64,000 nt of DNA, from contig NZ_CP027860.1 in NCBI RefSeq assembly GCF_003015185.1, positions 5,301,001-5,365,000 on the forward strand. Direction: 5' to 3'. The notes under the pieces are model-generated. The model ran no database searches. It saw nothing but the letters and a program-made list of their open reading frames with translations, and was not told the origin of the DNA. The DNA comes from Ahniella affigens (lineage in GTDB: Bacteria > Pseudomonadota > Gammaproteobacteria > Xanthomonadales > Ahniellaceae). Shown here one piece after another: positions 8,670-17,871 of this stretch; the first letter of the stretch is position 1; every line of letters begins with the position of its first letter. The position numbers and the translations under genes are program-made.

Positions 8670-11600
8670 ATGCGTCCCGACTCATTGTTGCTATCGCTGG
8701 CGCTGCTGTTGACCGTCGGAACCGCTACAGCACAAACCACATCGGACTGGCCGACCGGAATCGGGTTCCAGAACGTCGCGCGCACCCCCGGCGCGCTCGT
8801 GGCCGGACCCTTTGCGGTGACCGATGGCCGGGCGGCCATCATGGCGTGGCACAACGGCGTCTTGTTCACGGTCCCGGAAGTCCCGTCGAGCGCGCCGAAC
8901 TCGAACTTCCAGGCGCGCATGTGGAACCTGAGTGATACGGCGAATCCGCGCATCATTGCGCGCGCACCAGCGACCGATCGCGGTGGTGCGCTCGGCTGGT
9001 CGCTGGGTGATACACCGATGCCCATCAACGCGCATGGCTACTTTCATGTCGGCCAGAACTTCATGACGGGCACAGCCGGTCACTGGCTAGTCGTGGGCGC
9101 CGACTGGCCGCCAGAGGCGCCGTGGTCGTTCCGAGCCGTAAACGGCGTTCCAGGCATCACGCGTGACGCTTCGGGTCACCTGGGTGCGGGCACGCGTGGG
9201 AGCCTGTTCGCGCCCTGGCACATTGATGAGACCTGGTGGAGCTATGGCGCGATCAGCGGCCAGGCCTCGATCCGCTACGGTGGTCCGGTGTTCAACCCGG
9301 GCAGTCAGTTGCTGTCGCAGTGGGATCACCTGGGCCAGACGGGGGTGGTTGGCCACCCATTCCTTCTGGGCAACCTCCTGATCTTCGCATCCGACCAAAG
9401 CCGCACGGGCGTTGCGACCTACGATGTGAGCAACCCGGCACAGCCGGTGCTGCTCGATGTGCTGAAAACCGGTGGCCCTGGTGGTTACTGGCCAGAACTT
9501 TGGGGCAACGACGGCGAGCTCTACATCGTGTTTCCGTACAACGACAACGGCAATGGCATGCGCGTGGTGGATGCCACCGATCCCAGTGATCTTCGGTTCG
9601 TGGGCGACACTGCCTTGTCGCGCTCGAACACCGGGTCCGGCGCCATGTACGGCCAGTTCCAGGACGAGTTCGCATTCATCGGAGATCACAAGATCGACAT
9701 GCGCACGCGGCAATCGGTCCTGCAATTCCCCGCCGAAGCGGCGCACATTGATATCGGCCAGTTTGCGATGCCATTGGGCAATCTCGTCGTGGCGGGTGGC
9801 ACTGGTAGCGATCAGGCGATCGGCATCTTTGCGCACCAGGCCGACCCCGACACACGTCCACCGAGCGTGGCATTTCATATTCCGCGCGCCGGGCAAAGCA
9901 ACTTTCCGCGCGGCGCGCCGATCTCGCTCTTGATCCATGAAACGCTCGACACGCTGTCGCTGCAAGTCGGCACCTCGCTGCTGCTGCGCCGGATCACCGG
10001 GCCCGGCACATTCGGCCCCGCGCTACCGGGCACCTGGATCTTCTCATTCGATGACGTGCTGACGTTTCAGCCGAATGCGCAGCTGGACGCCGATGCCAGC
10101 TATGAATTCCGTGTCGTCGGCGTTCGCGATGCTGCCGGCAACAGCATGCCGGCCTATGCCTTCACGTTCTCGACAGGCGCCGCACTCGGCGGCAATCGGC
10201 CGCCAACGGTGACCGGCGTCAGCGCGAATCTGTATCCAGCGCCCGTCGCCGCCAATATCGATTTCGTGGCCACCGCGAGTGACCCTGATGCCGACACGCT
10301 GCAGTATCGCTACGACTTCGGCGATGGCAGTGCCAAAACCGCGTGGTCGGCAAGCAGTTCGGGTCAACATGCCTTTGCGGCGGCCGGGCACTATCGGGTC
10401 AGCGTGCAGGTGCGCGATCCAAGTGGGGTGATCGCGTCGCGGACCACCACGGTGACCACGGCAGCACCGGCCGCCGGCGCGCCGACGCAAAGCAGTTCGA
10501 TCCATTGTGCGAACGCCGCGCGCCGGGTGTTTGTCGCCAATCCGGACGCCAATACGATCAGCGTGCTGAATGCCGATACGGCAACGCTGATCGCCGAGTA
10601 TCCGGTGTGCGCCGACCCACGCAGCCTTGCGCTCAGCAACAGCAACCAGTTGTGGGTGGCATGCTTCGACGATGATCGCGTCCAGGTATTGAATCCGGAC
10701 ACCGGCGCGTTGCTTGGCGAACTCAACACGGGCTATGGCAGTGCGCCAGCCGCGTTGGCCATCGATCCGGCAAGCGCGAATGTGTTCGTCAGTCTGCAAC
10801 AGCGCCAGGAAGTCCGCCGCTACAACGCGGTGTCGCGACAGCAAACGGGCAGTCTGCCGGTGGCCGGTCGACCCCGTGCGCTGGCGGTCAGCAGCGATGG
10901 CAGCCGCGTGTTCGCGACGCGGTTTCTGTCACCAAAGCATCACGGCGAGACATTCGAGATCAACGCTGCGACCATGACACTCGTTGCCGCGCACCGGATC
11001 AACAAGTTTGGCGACGATGCCAATCGCGACACCACCGCGAGCGGTAAGGGTGTGATCAACGATCTCGCCGGTGCGGCGCTGTCGCCGCGCACCGGTCGGC
11101 TGTTCGTGACCGGTAACAAGCCCAATAGTGAGCGTGGCCTGTTGATTCACGCCAGTCAGGACCTGGACACCGACAACAGCGTGCGAAATCTGCTCGTGGA
11201 AGTGGACCCCACGGTTGCCGATCCGAATGCCCGGGTGCGCCGCGCGATCGACATTGACAACTCCGACTCCGCCTACGCACTCGCCTTTTCGCCGCTGGGC
11301 GACTACTTGTTTGTCAGCTTGCAGGGCATGAACGAGTTGGTCGTGTTCGATGCGTTGGCGATGGATCAGTCGACGGGACTCGGTTCCCAGGTCACGCGAC
11401 TCGCGGTGGGCGCCGCGCCGCAGGGAGTCTGCGTGGACCCGCAAACCGAGCGCACGTTTGTGCAGAATTTCATGGGCCGCAGCGTGACCGTTCTGGAAAC
11501 GGGCTCCTTGTTTCGCGAGGGCCAGATTGCGCCTCCTCGTACCGACATCCCGGTCGTGGCGAATGAGCCGCTAACGGCCAGCCAACTGCTCGGCAAGCGG

Positions 11601-12833
11601 GTGTTCTATCACGCGGCCGACCCACGCATGAGCGCCGAGGGCTACCTCTCGTGCGCAACCTGTCATCTGGATGGCGGTGAGGACGGGCGCGTGTGGGATT
11701 TCACCGGCCGAGGCGAGGGGCTTCGCAACACGACCACCCTGAACGGCCGCGGCGGCACGGCGCACGGCAATGTGCACTGGTCGGCAAACTTCGACGAGAT
11801 CCAGGATTTCGAAAACGACATTCGCAATGCATTCGGCGGCAGCGGGTTCCTGACCGATCCGCAATTCGCCGCCACCAGCGCACCGCTTGGCCCACCCAAG
11901 GCCGGGCTCAGCGCCGAACTCGATGGCTTGGCCGCTTATCTTGGATCGCTCGGCAACGCCAGTATCGCCCGAAGTCCGTTTCGGAACGCCGACGGCAGTT
12001 TCACCACGCTGGCGCAAACCGGCGAAACGCTGTTTGCGCGTGAACAATGCACCAGTTGTCATGTGCCACCAACCTATACCGACAGCACGTTGGGAGCGGC
12101 CACGCTTCACGATGTCGGCACGCTTCGAGATACCTCGGGACAACGGCTGGGCGGACCACTGAACGGGATCGATACGCCTGGCCTGCGCGGTCTGCACGCG
12201 ACGGCACCATATTTCCACGATGGCGCTGCCGCGACCCTTGCCGATGTCTTCCGAGTGACGGGCGGTACCCGGTATCCAGCCGAGACCGCGCAATTGCAGG
12301 GTGGCGCCAATTTGCAGAATGCGTTCGTCGATTTGAACAACGATGATCTGGTGCGCGGACGCGCATACGCCAGTGTCGATTCGGCAGGCCAGGCCATCGT
12401 GTTCAACAATGTCGCGGGCGGGGCGGGCGGCACGGGCGCAATCGAGATCCGCTTTAGCAACTCACGCTCCGGTGCGCAGATGCAGGCGCTGAGTCTGGTG
12501 ATCAACGGCCAGACCCATGCGGCCAATGCGGTGCCGGCGACCAACAACTCGCCAAGTTGGCGCAGTACGAATTGGGATGTGATCCGGATCGAGAATGTGC
12601 CCCTGCTGGCCGGAAACAGCAACGTGATCAGCATCGGCACGAATGGCTGGTACCTGTCGGTCGACGAGATCGTCGTCAGCACGGCCGCTGATCTGACACG
12701 TGCCAACGCGCACCGACGGGTTGCCGCCTTGCCCCAGGGCGAGCAGGACGCGCTACTCGCGTTCCTGCGCGAACTGGATGGGAGCCCGACGCCGCAGGCC
12801 ACACCGCTTCTGTTTGCAAACGGCTTCGAGTAA
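8670..12833 (+). CDS. Secreted multidomain di-heme cytochrome with PKD and beta-propeller domains
   Basis: This 1,387-residue exported protein starts at the ATG at 8670 (GGAG eight bases upstream, then a clear signal peptide ending T-A-T-A-Q). In order, it has an LVIVD-like propeller region (about 30-400), an Ig-like segment (about 405-505), a PKD domain (about 508-597, YRYDFGDGSAKTAWS), a YVTN-type propeller (about 605-950) and a MauG/cytochrome-c-peroxidase-like region. That region has heme sites C995-A-T-C-H and C1127-T-S-C-H and the family phrase A-P-Y-F-H-D-G-A. A carbohydrate-binding-like beta domain (about 1230-1340) interrupts the cytochrome before its last helix. The protein ends L-L-F-A-N-G-F-E. 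The likely role is extracellular or periplasmic redox chemistry on a bound surface or polymer; the substrate is unknown. Confidence 0.88.
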   Translation: MRPDSLLLSLALLLTVGTATAQTTSDWPTGIGFQNVARTPGALVAGPFAVTDGRAAIMAWHNGVLFTVPEVPSSAPNSNFQARMWNLSDTANPRIIARAPATDRGGALGWSLGDTPMPINAHGYFHVGQNFMTGTAGHWLVVGADWPPEAPWSFRAVNGVPGITRDASGHLGAGTRGSLFAPWHIDETWWSYGAISGQASIRYGGPVFNPGSQLLSQWDHLGQTGVVGHPFLLGNLLIFASDQSRTGVATYDVSNPAQPVLLDVLKTGGPGGYWPELWGNDGELYIVFPYNDNGNGMRVVDATDPSDLRFVGDTALSRSNTGSGAMYGQFQDEFAFIGDHKIDMRTRQSVLQFPAEAAHIDIGQFAMPLGNLVVAGGTGSDQAIGIFAHQADPDTRPPSVAFHIPRAGQSNFPRGAPISLLIHETLDTLSLQVGTSLLLRRITGPGTFGPALPGTWIFSFDDVLTFQPNAQLDADASYEFRVVGVRDAAGNSMPAYAFTFSTGAALGGNRPPTVTGVSANLYPAPVAANIDFVATASDPDADTLQYRYDFGDGSAKTAWSASSSGQHAFAAAGHYRVSVQVRDPSGVIASRTTTVTTAAPAAGAPTQSSSIHCANAARRVFVANPDANTISVLNADTATLIAEYPVCADPRSLALSNSNQLWVACFDDDRVQVLNPDTGALLGELNTGYGSAPAALAIDPASANVFVSLQQRQEVRRYNAVSRQQTGSLPVAGRPRALAVSSDGSRVFATRFLSPKHHGETFEINAATMTLVAAHRINKFGDDANRDTTASGKGVINDLAGAALSPRTGRLFVTGNKPNSERGLLIHASQDLDTDNSVRNLLVEVDPTVADPNARVRRAIDIDNSDSAYALAFSPLGDYLFVSLQGMNELVVFDALAMDQSTGLGSQVTRLAVGAAPQGVCVDPQTERTFVQNFMGRSVTVLETGSLFREGQIAPPRTDIPVVANEPLTASQLLGKRVFYHAADPRMSAEGYLSCATCHLDGGEDGRVWDFTGRGEGLRNTTTLNGRGGTAHGNVHWSANFDEIQDFENDIRNAFGGSGFLTDPQFAATSAPLGPPKAGLSAELDGLAAYLGSLGNASIARSPFRNADGSFTTLAQTGETLFAREQCTSCHVPPTYTDSTLGAATLHDVGTLRDTSGQRLGGPLNGIDTPGLRGLHATAPYFHDGAAATLADVFRVTGGTRYPAETAQLQGGANLQNAFVDLNNDDLVRGRAYASVDSAGQAIVFNNVAGGAGGTGAIEIRFSNSRSGAQMQALSLVINGQTHAANAVPATNNSPSWRSTNWDVIRIENVPLLAGNSNVISIGTNGWYLSVDEIVVSTAADLTRANAHRRVAALPQGEQDALLAFLRELDGSPTPQATPLLFANGFE

Positions 12834-12940
12834 ACCCGTGGTCGCTGGACTCAGGTCTGCCCGATCGTGTGAACGTACTGGGGCAGCACGTACGACGCTG
12901 TTTCAGCTCCGTCTCAGTTGAACCGGCAGCAGATCAAACT

Positions 12941-13002
12941 CACCCCGGACCTGATCCGGGGTGAGGATCGGCCTCGCGGCAAGCCGGCAAATCGGGCGCT
13001 GA
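12941..13002 (-). repeat. Partial copy of the 249-bp intergenic repeat family
   Basis: CACCCCGGACCTGATCCGGGGTG (12941-12963) is the palindromic core also found at 38562, 38681, 42695, 42807, 44297 and 44413. It is followed by GCCTCGCGGCAAG and GCGCTGAC, as in the inverted copy ending at 44473. Only this end of the element is present, in the 234-base gap before nrdR. Confidence 0.7.
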
Positions 13003-13067
13003 CTTCCCGTCGAGGTCCTTAGCTAACCAGGGCTGGCATCAATGGATGCGCCTGCTAAGCTCTTAGC

Positions 13068-13586
13068 ATGCGTTGCCCCTTCTGCCGCCATGAAGACACT
13101 CGGGTTGTTGATTCCCGTCTGACCGAAGACGGTAGCCAGGTTCGGCGTCGCCGTCATTGCGACGCCTGCAATGAGCGCTTCACCACGTTCGAGGTGGTCG
13201 AATTCAAGACCCCCATGATCGTCAAGCACGACGGCCGGCGCGAGCCCTTTGACGAGCGCAAGTTGCGAGGCAGTTTCGAGCGCGCGCTGCACAAGCGCCC
13301 GGTCGATGCCAACACCATCGATGAGGCGGTCAGTGTCATCCAAAAACGACTGCGCGGTTTGAGCGAGCGTGAGCTGGCATCGCGGCGGCTTGGCGAATGG
13401 GTCATGGCCGAGCTGAAGCGCATTGACCAGGTCGGCTACGTGCGCTTTGCGTCGGTTTATCGACGCTTTGAGGACGTCAAGGAATTCCGCGAAGAAGTCG
13501 AGCAACTCGAGCGCGACTTGCCCATCCTGGAAGGCAAGCAAATGTCGCTGCTGGGCGATGCCGAACCGGGATCCAAGCGCGGATGA
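13068..13586 (+). CDS. nrdR: Transcriptional repressor NrdR
   Basis: NrdR is the zinc- and nucleotide-binding repressor of ribonucleotide reductase genes. The 172 residues contain the N-terminal zinc ribbon (C3, C6, C31, C34 in [10 protein letters not shown] and [11 protein letters not shown]) and an ATP-cone domain at about 49-139 ([27 protein letters not shown]). Length is slightly above the usual 150-160 because of a C-terminal tail. It heads a nrdR-GNAT-ribD cluster with overlapping genes: the next start at 13583 overlaps this stop by four bases. Confidence 0.97.
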   Translation: MRCPFCRHEDTRVVDSRLTEDGSQVRRRRHCDACNERFTTFEVVEFKTPMIVKHDGRREPFDERKLRGSFERALHKRPVDANTIDEAVSVIQKRLRGLSERELASRRLGEWVMAELKRIDQVGYVRFASVYRRFEDVKEFREEVEQLERDLPILEGKQMSLLGDAEPGSKRG

Positions 13587-14053
13587 AATTTGTGTATCTG
13601 GCCGAGCGCATGCATTATGCGCCGCGTCTCGCGCATGCCCACCACCAAGAATGGGGCCCGTTACTGCCGCACTGGCAGGAGTCCGATGCGCTTTTGGAGC
13701 TGGAATCGCACGTCGATCATTGTGCGGTGCCGACCACGATGGTGCTCATCGACGGCGAAGCCGATGCCGAATGCCTCGTCGGCTCGGTCAGCCTGCTCGC
13801 CAATGATCACGAGCACATCCGTGCCTATTCACCCTGGCTGGCGAGCCTCTACGTCTGGCCGGAATACCGAGGCCAAGGTCATGGCATCGCTTTGGTCGAA
13901 CGCTGCCTGGCCGAAGCACGCGCGCTGGGCATGCCCAAGCTCTACCTGTACACCTCAGGCCAGCAGGCCTTTTACCAGAAGCTTGGCTGGTCCGAGACCA
14001 CGGTCATGCAGGATTGGGCCGAACCCGTCACGGTGATGGAACGGGTACCCTGA
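13583..14053 (+). CDS. GNAT family N-acetyltransferase
   Basis: The 156-residue protein has the GNAT core. Motif A is [17 protein letters not shown] (R/Q-x-x-G-x-G/A pattern, about residues 90-106), which binds acetyl-CoA, followed by a beta strand and the [15 protein letters not shown] segment. The substrate cannot be read from the sequence. ATGA overlap with nrdR and TGATG overlap with ribD show a tight operon. The same intercalated acetyltransferase occurs between nrdR and ribD in related genera. Confidence 0.9.
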   Translation: MKFVYLAERMHYAPRLAHAHHQEWGPLLPHWQESDALLELESHVDHCAVPTTMVLIDGEADAECLVGSVSLLANDHEHIRAYSPWLASLYVWPEYRGQGHGIALVERCLAEARALGMPKLYLYTSGQQAFYQKLGWSETTVMQDWAEPVTVMERVP

Positions 14054-15156
14054 TGTTTTCGGCGGCCGATCATGGGCATATGGCCGAGGCCCTGCGCCTG
14101 GCCGAACTCGGACGCTACACCACCAAGCCAAACCCCTGCGTCGGCGCCGTGTTGGTGCAAGGGGACACCGTCGTTGGCCGCGGATTTCACCAGCGGGCTG
14201 GCGAACCCCACGCCGAAGTGTTCGCACTCCGCGAAGCCGGCACACGAGCCCATGGCGCCACGATCTACGTAACGCTCGAGCCCTGCGCGCATACGGGGCG
14301 CACGCCCCCATGTGCGGACGCGCTCAAGACAGCCGGCGTCGCACGCGTGGTGTATGCGGTGGCCGACCCGAATCCGCTGGTGTCTGGCAAGGGTGTGGCG
14401 CGACTGCAGGCGGCTGGCGTTGTCGTGCAGACGGGCCTGATGCGCGACGCGGCCCAGGCGCAGATCGAGGGATTTCTGAGCCGGATCGAGCGCGGCCGGC
14501 CTTTTGTTCGCGTCAAGTCCGCCACCAGCTTGGATGGTCGAATCGCACTTCGCTCCGGTGAATCCAAATGGATCACCGGCCAAGCTGCGCGCGCCGACGT
14601 GCAACATTGGCGCGCTGCGTCTGGCGCCATTTTGACCGGCGTTGGCACCGTCTTGGCCGACGATCCAAGCCTCACCGCACGAGTGGACGCGCCCTGCGTG
14701 GCGCCCGCAAGAGTCGTACTGGATACCAAAGGCCGCCTGCCCGCCTCGGCCAAACTGCTGTCCGACGATGCCCCGACATGGGTACTGACCGCGCCCGAAC
14801 ACGTGAAAAGTCTGCAGACCCGCTGTCCGGCCGCAACAGTCTGGGGGATCGCTCACGGCCCTGACGGCCGCCTGTCCCTCACGGGCGCGCTGGCCTGGCT
14901 CGCCGGGCAAGGAATCAATGACCTGATGGTTGAGGCGGGCGGCACGCTCGCTGGCGCCCTGCTTCGGGAAGGCCTGATCGACGAGTGGCTGCTGTATCAA
15001 AACACTTGTCTGCTCGGCGATTCAGGCATGCCGGTGTTCGCTGGCTTGAGCCCATCCAACATGGCAGCCAAGCCAGAATGGCAGTGCGTGGACCACCGCC
15101 CAATCGGCTCGGATTGGCGCTGGCGTTTGCGTCCGGTCACCGCGACCGGAACCTGA
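14053..15156 (+). CDS. ribD: Bifunctional riboflavin biosynthesis protein RibD
   Basis: RibD deaminates and then reduces the pyrimidine intermediate of riboflavin synthesis. The 367 residues comprise a deaminase domain (about 1-145) with zinc ligands H53-A-E, C78 and C87 (PHAEVFALREAG; TLEPCAHTGRTPPCADAL) and a RibD_C reductase domain (about 150-360: VKSATSLDGRIAL; GVGTVLADDPSLT; VEAGGTLAGALLREGLIDE). The start is the ATG at 14053 overlapping the previous stop (TGATG); an upstream GTG frame start at 14014 lies inside the GNAT gene. Unusually, ribE does not follow. Confidence 0.96.
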   Translation: MFSAADHGHMAEALRLAELGRYTTKPNPCVGAVLVQGDTVVGRGFHQRAGEPHAEVFALREAGTRAHGATIYVTLEPCAHTGRTPPCADALKTAGVARVVYAVADPNPLVSGKGVARLQAAGVVVQTGLMRDAAQAQIEGFLSRIERGRPFVRVKSATSLDGRIALRSGESKWITGQAARADVQHWRAASGAILTGVGTVLADDPSLTARVDAPCVAPARVVLDTKGRLPASAKLLSDDAPTWVLTAPEHVKSLQTRCPAATVWGIAHGPDGRLSLTGALAWLAGQGINDLMVEAGGTLAGALLREGLIDEWLLYQNTCLLGDSGMPVFAGLSPSNMAAKPEWQCVDHRPIGSDWRWRLRPVTATGT

Positions 15157-15299
15157 TGCACCTTCTGGAGTCCAAATCTCGTATACAAAAGCGTATGGCC
15201 TCAAAGCCGACGCGCCACGGCGACAATTGCACAGTTCCCTGCCAGTCGTGCCTAACGGTTTGAATATCTTCTCCACCTACCCTGCCGCATAATGCCTGC

Positions 15300-16283
15300 A
15301 TGAGTGAAATTCTGGATGCCCTGAAACGTTCCGAGGCGGCACGTCTGGGCGACGACGCCATCGCCACGCCCATGCCCGCGCCCGTCTGGCACGCGAGCAA
15401 ACCGCGGCCGATCTGGCCGTGGTTGGCCGTATTGGCGGTCATCGGCGTGGCGCTGGCCGGTACCTGGCAAAACCGGCGCGAATTGTGGCCCGATCGCTTT
15501 CCGCCGCTAGCCGAGGTCGATGCGCCGGCAGCATCAGATTCAAACCCATCAGGCTCAAAACAACCGGCCAATCCGCCCGCGCTTGCCGCGAGTGCCCGCA
15601 AACCGGCGGAATTGCAGCGCCAGGGTGCAGCGCCTGAACCAGTTCCGGCGCCGCCATCGCCTGCGCCCAGCGGGAGCGCAGCAGAAAACAGTGCTGCCGA
15701 CATCCAGCCCGATCCCAGTGCGCCTGCCTATGTGGCAGAGCTGGCGCCGATCCCGGCACCTGCACCGGTGCCGCCGAGTCCCGTGTCGCAACCTCCCATG
15801 CCGGCCGAGCCCGGTGCACTGCCGACCGTGACACCAACGAATGTGACTGCGCCGAATCCATCCAGCGAGCCGCTAGCGCCTGCAGTCAACGCCGACGCGA
15901 GTCTGGCGGTGGAGCCTCCGGCCGTCAGCGTCGACCCAAACGTTTCAGCCATGGCGGTGATGCCAACCGATCCGCCCCAAAACCAATCGATGCCGGTCGA
16001 TGCGGCGAATCCCGCCATGCCGCCAGATGTGGCGTCGGCGAATCCGGACGACTTGCTGCCGCGCTATGAAGACCTGCCCTATTCGCTACGTCATGACTTG
16101 CCACCGGTCAAGTTCAGCATGCATCGCTATGCCGCCGATCCGAACCAGCGCTTCGTGGTCTACAAGGAACGTCGGATCAGTGACAACGGCGTGCTCGATC
16201 AAGATTTGTGGCTGAAGCGGGTGCTGCCAGACGGCGCGGTGCTGGAGTTCCGCGGCACCGAGTTTCGGGTTGGTCGCGATTGA
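15300..16283 (+). CDS. gspB: General secretion pathway protein B (T2SS GspB/ExeB-like)
   Basis: GspB proteins sit in the inner membrane and help assemble the type II secretin in the outer membrane. The N-terminus M-S-E-I-L-D-A-L-K-R-S-E is the family signature. A membrane helix lies at about 40-57 (WPWLAVLAVIGVALAGTW). A 200-residue Pro/Ala-rich linker follows, then the C-terminal T2SSB domain (LPYSLRHDLPPVKFSMHRYA; FVVYKERRISDNG; AVLEFRGTEFRV). The partner ATPase gspA and the gsp operon are not in this window, so this is an isolated copy behind ribD. There is no strong ribosome-binding site before the ATG at 15300. Confidence 0.88.
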   Translation: MSEILDALKRSEAARLGDDAIATPMPAPVWHASKPRPIWPWLAVLAVIGVALAGTWQNRRELWPDRFPPLAEVDAPAASDSNPSGSKQPANPPALAASARKPAELQRQGAAPEPVPAPPSPAPSGSAAENSAADIQPDPSAPAYVAELAPIPAPAPVPPSPVSQPPMPAEPGALPTVTPTNVTAPNPSSEPLAPAVNADASLAVEPPAVSVDPNVSAMAVMPTDPPQNQSMPVDAANPAMPPDVASANPDDLLPRYEDLPYSLRHDLPPVKFSMHRYAADPNQRFVVYKERRISDNGVLDQDLWLKRVLPDGAVLEFRGTEFRVGRD

Positions 16284-16397
16284 CCGCTCAAGTAGTTTCG
16301 AGAACGCTTTCAACTTGTCCCATCTCGTCCTCTGACCTCGTACCCCGATTGGAACCCAGGCGCTTGCCTGGAACAAAACCAGCCTCGGGGTCGAACC

Positions 16398-17780
16398 ATG
16401 ACAATCAAACGTACTCACACGGTGCTGCCAGGAGCGGTCTTTCTGGCGGCGCTGGCAATTTCCACCGTCAGCAACGCGGTCGCGCCGATGGCCGACCTCG
16501 ATCTGTCGTTCGGCTCCAGCCGTGCCACCGCAACGGCTTCCTATGATGTCCCCGGCTCCACGCTCGCGGATCGCGGTGTTGCGGTGTTCGTCGATCGTGT
16601 CACAGGTGGCTACACGGTCATCGGCGAAGCGGCCAGCCCCACAGCCGGGAAAACGCGCATCGTCATCTCGTCCTTCTCCACAACGGGTGGCGTCAGTAGC
16701 TCCGTGAAGACGTTCGACGTGCTCCGCGTCGATGCCGCTTGCCAGCGACCTAACAGCACGGGCTTCGTGATTGGCGTCGTGGAGGGCACGGCCAGCGAGA
16801 ATTTGTCCGCGATCTACGCCTTCGATGGTGCCGGCAACCTCGACACCAGTGTCTTCGAAGGCGACGGCAAGGTCACTGCGGACGCCTTGGGTCCGGAGCG
16901 CGTCGTCGACTTGGTCTGTTCCGCCAGCGACGTCCTGGTCCTTAGAACCGTCACGAACCCAAACACCAACGCATCCTTCGGGCTGTCTATTCGCGCCCAG
17001 TTTTCCGGTGCCGCTAACGGTGGCAATACGTTCATCCCTGTCACCGGTGGCATCTACGATCCGATTGGCATGGGCAGAGCCAGTTCGCAGCGCGTCCCGG
17101 CCGTGTTCGCATACAAGGACAACAGCATCGACAACGCGATCAGCATGACCACGTATAACGACGGCACGCTGGGCGGCTCGAACACAACCACCTTTCCCAT
17201 TCCCTTTGCGACCTGCGGCGCGATGAGCGCGGCGACCTCCGGGCGCGCCCGAGTGGCCAAGGTAGCCGGTGACAAGGTGCTGGTCGCAGGGAATGCGAGT
17301 TTCGACGACCTTCTACAGACCATTGAGTACCTATGGTTGCTGGAAATCAACGTGCCGACTACCGGTGCGCCGACGCTTGGCACCTGCACATCCCGAATCG
17401 TTGGAACCAACAACTTTGTCGTCGGCACAAACTTCTTCGTCAATGATCTTGCGGTCAGCGCCGATGGCTCCGAAGTCTACGCAATAGGTAGCGGCTACCG
17501 AGTCGATCCGATCGAAGTCGATCTCGACTTCGAGCTGTATCGCTTCATCAAACCGGGAGGCAGTTGGACGGCTTTGCCAGGCGACAACATCGCGATCGAA
17601 TTCGCCCACGGAAACAGCGTCGCCGAAGCCGACGATCAAGCGGTGGCAGGCTATATCGATGCCCGCACGACCCCAAACCGACTGCTCGTCACCGGCGTGC
17701 GCCAGTGGCTGGGCGCGGACACGGATGCTTCGCTGACTCGGCTGCAATTGGCACCGTTGTTTGCGGACGGGCTGGAGTAG
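16398..17780 (+). CDS. Secreted protein with delta-60-like repeats and C-terminal FADGLE motif
   Basis: The 460-residue exported protein has a signal peptide (about residues 1-31, ending V-S-N-A-V-A). After it comes P-M-A-D-L-D-L-S-F-G, reminiscent of the L-D-x-S-F-G start of delta-60 repeat proteins. The body is beta-rich with repeated Y-A-F-D/V-Y-A-I-G-type strands, suggesting a propeller fold. Function is unknown. The last residues A-P-L-F-A-D-G-L-E match the end of the cytochrome protein at 8670-12833 (L-L-F-A-N-G-F-E). It stands alone between gspB and the diguanylate cyclase. Confidence 0.8.
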   Translation: MTIKRTHTVLPGAVFLAALAISTVSNAVAPMADLDLSFGSSRATATASYDVPGSTLADRGVAVFVDRVTGGYTVIGEAASPTAGKTRIVISSFSTTGGVSSSVKTFDVLRVDAACQRPNSTGFVIGVVEGTASENLSAIYAFDGAGNLDTSVFEGDGKVTADALGPERVVDLVCSASDVLVLRTVTNPNTNASFGLSIRAQFSGAANGGNTFIPVTGGIYDPIGMGRASSQRVPAVFAYKDNSIDNAISMTTYNDGTLGGSNTTTFPIPFATCGAMSAATSGRARVAKVAGDKVLVAGNASFDDLLQTIEYLWLLEINVPTTGAPTLGTCTSRIVGTNNFVVGTNFFVNDLAVSADGSEVYAIGSGYRVDPIEVDLDFELYRFIKPGGSWTALPGDNIAIEFAHGNSVAEADDQAVAGYIDARTTPNRLLVTGVRQWLGADTDASLTRLQLAPLFADGLE

Positions 17781-17871
17781 CACCCAGTAACCGACCTGGA
17801 GACTCGGCGTGTACCGGCGCCGAGCCACACCGCCTCGCGACGCCAGCTTGACCGCCCGCCAAACTGGCTTA

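Noticed and set aside
9087-9965. 292-residue minus-strand frame inside the cytochrome/PKD gene
   Set aside because: Antisense frame without ribosome-binding site or family features; the plus frame is continuous over 1,387 codons.
15156-15263. 35-codon frame overlapping the ribD stop (TGATG)
   Set aside because: Too short, no homology recognised, and no independent ribosome-binding site; overlap by chance is likely.
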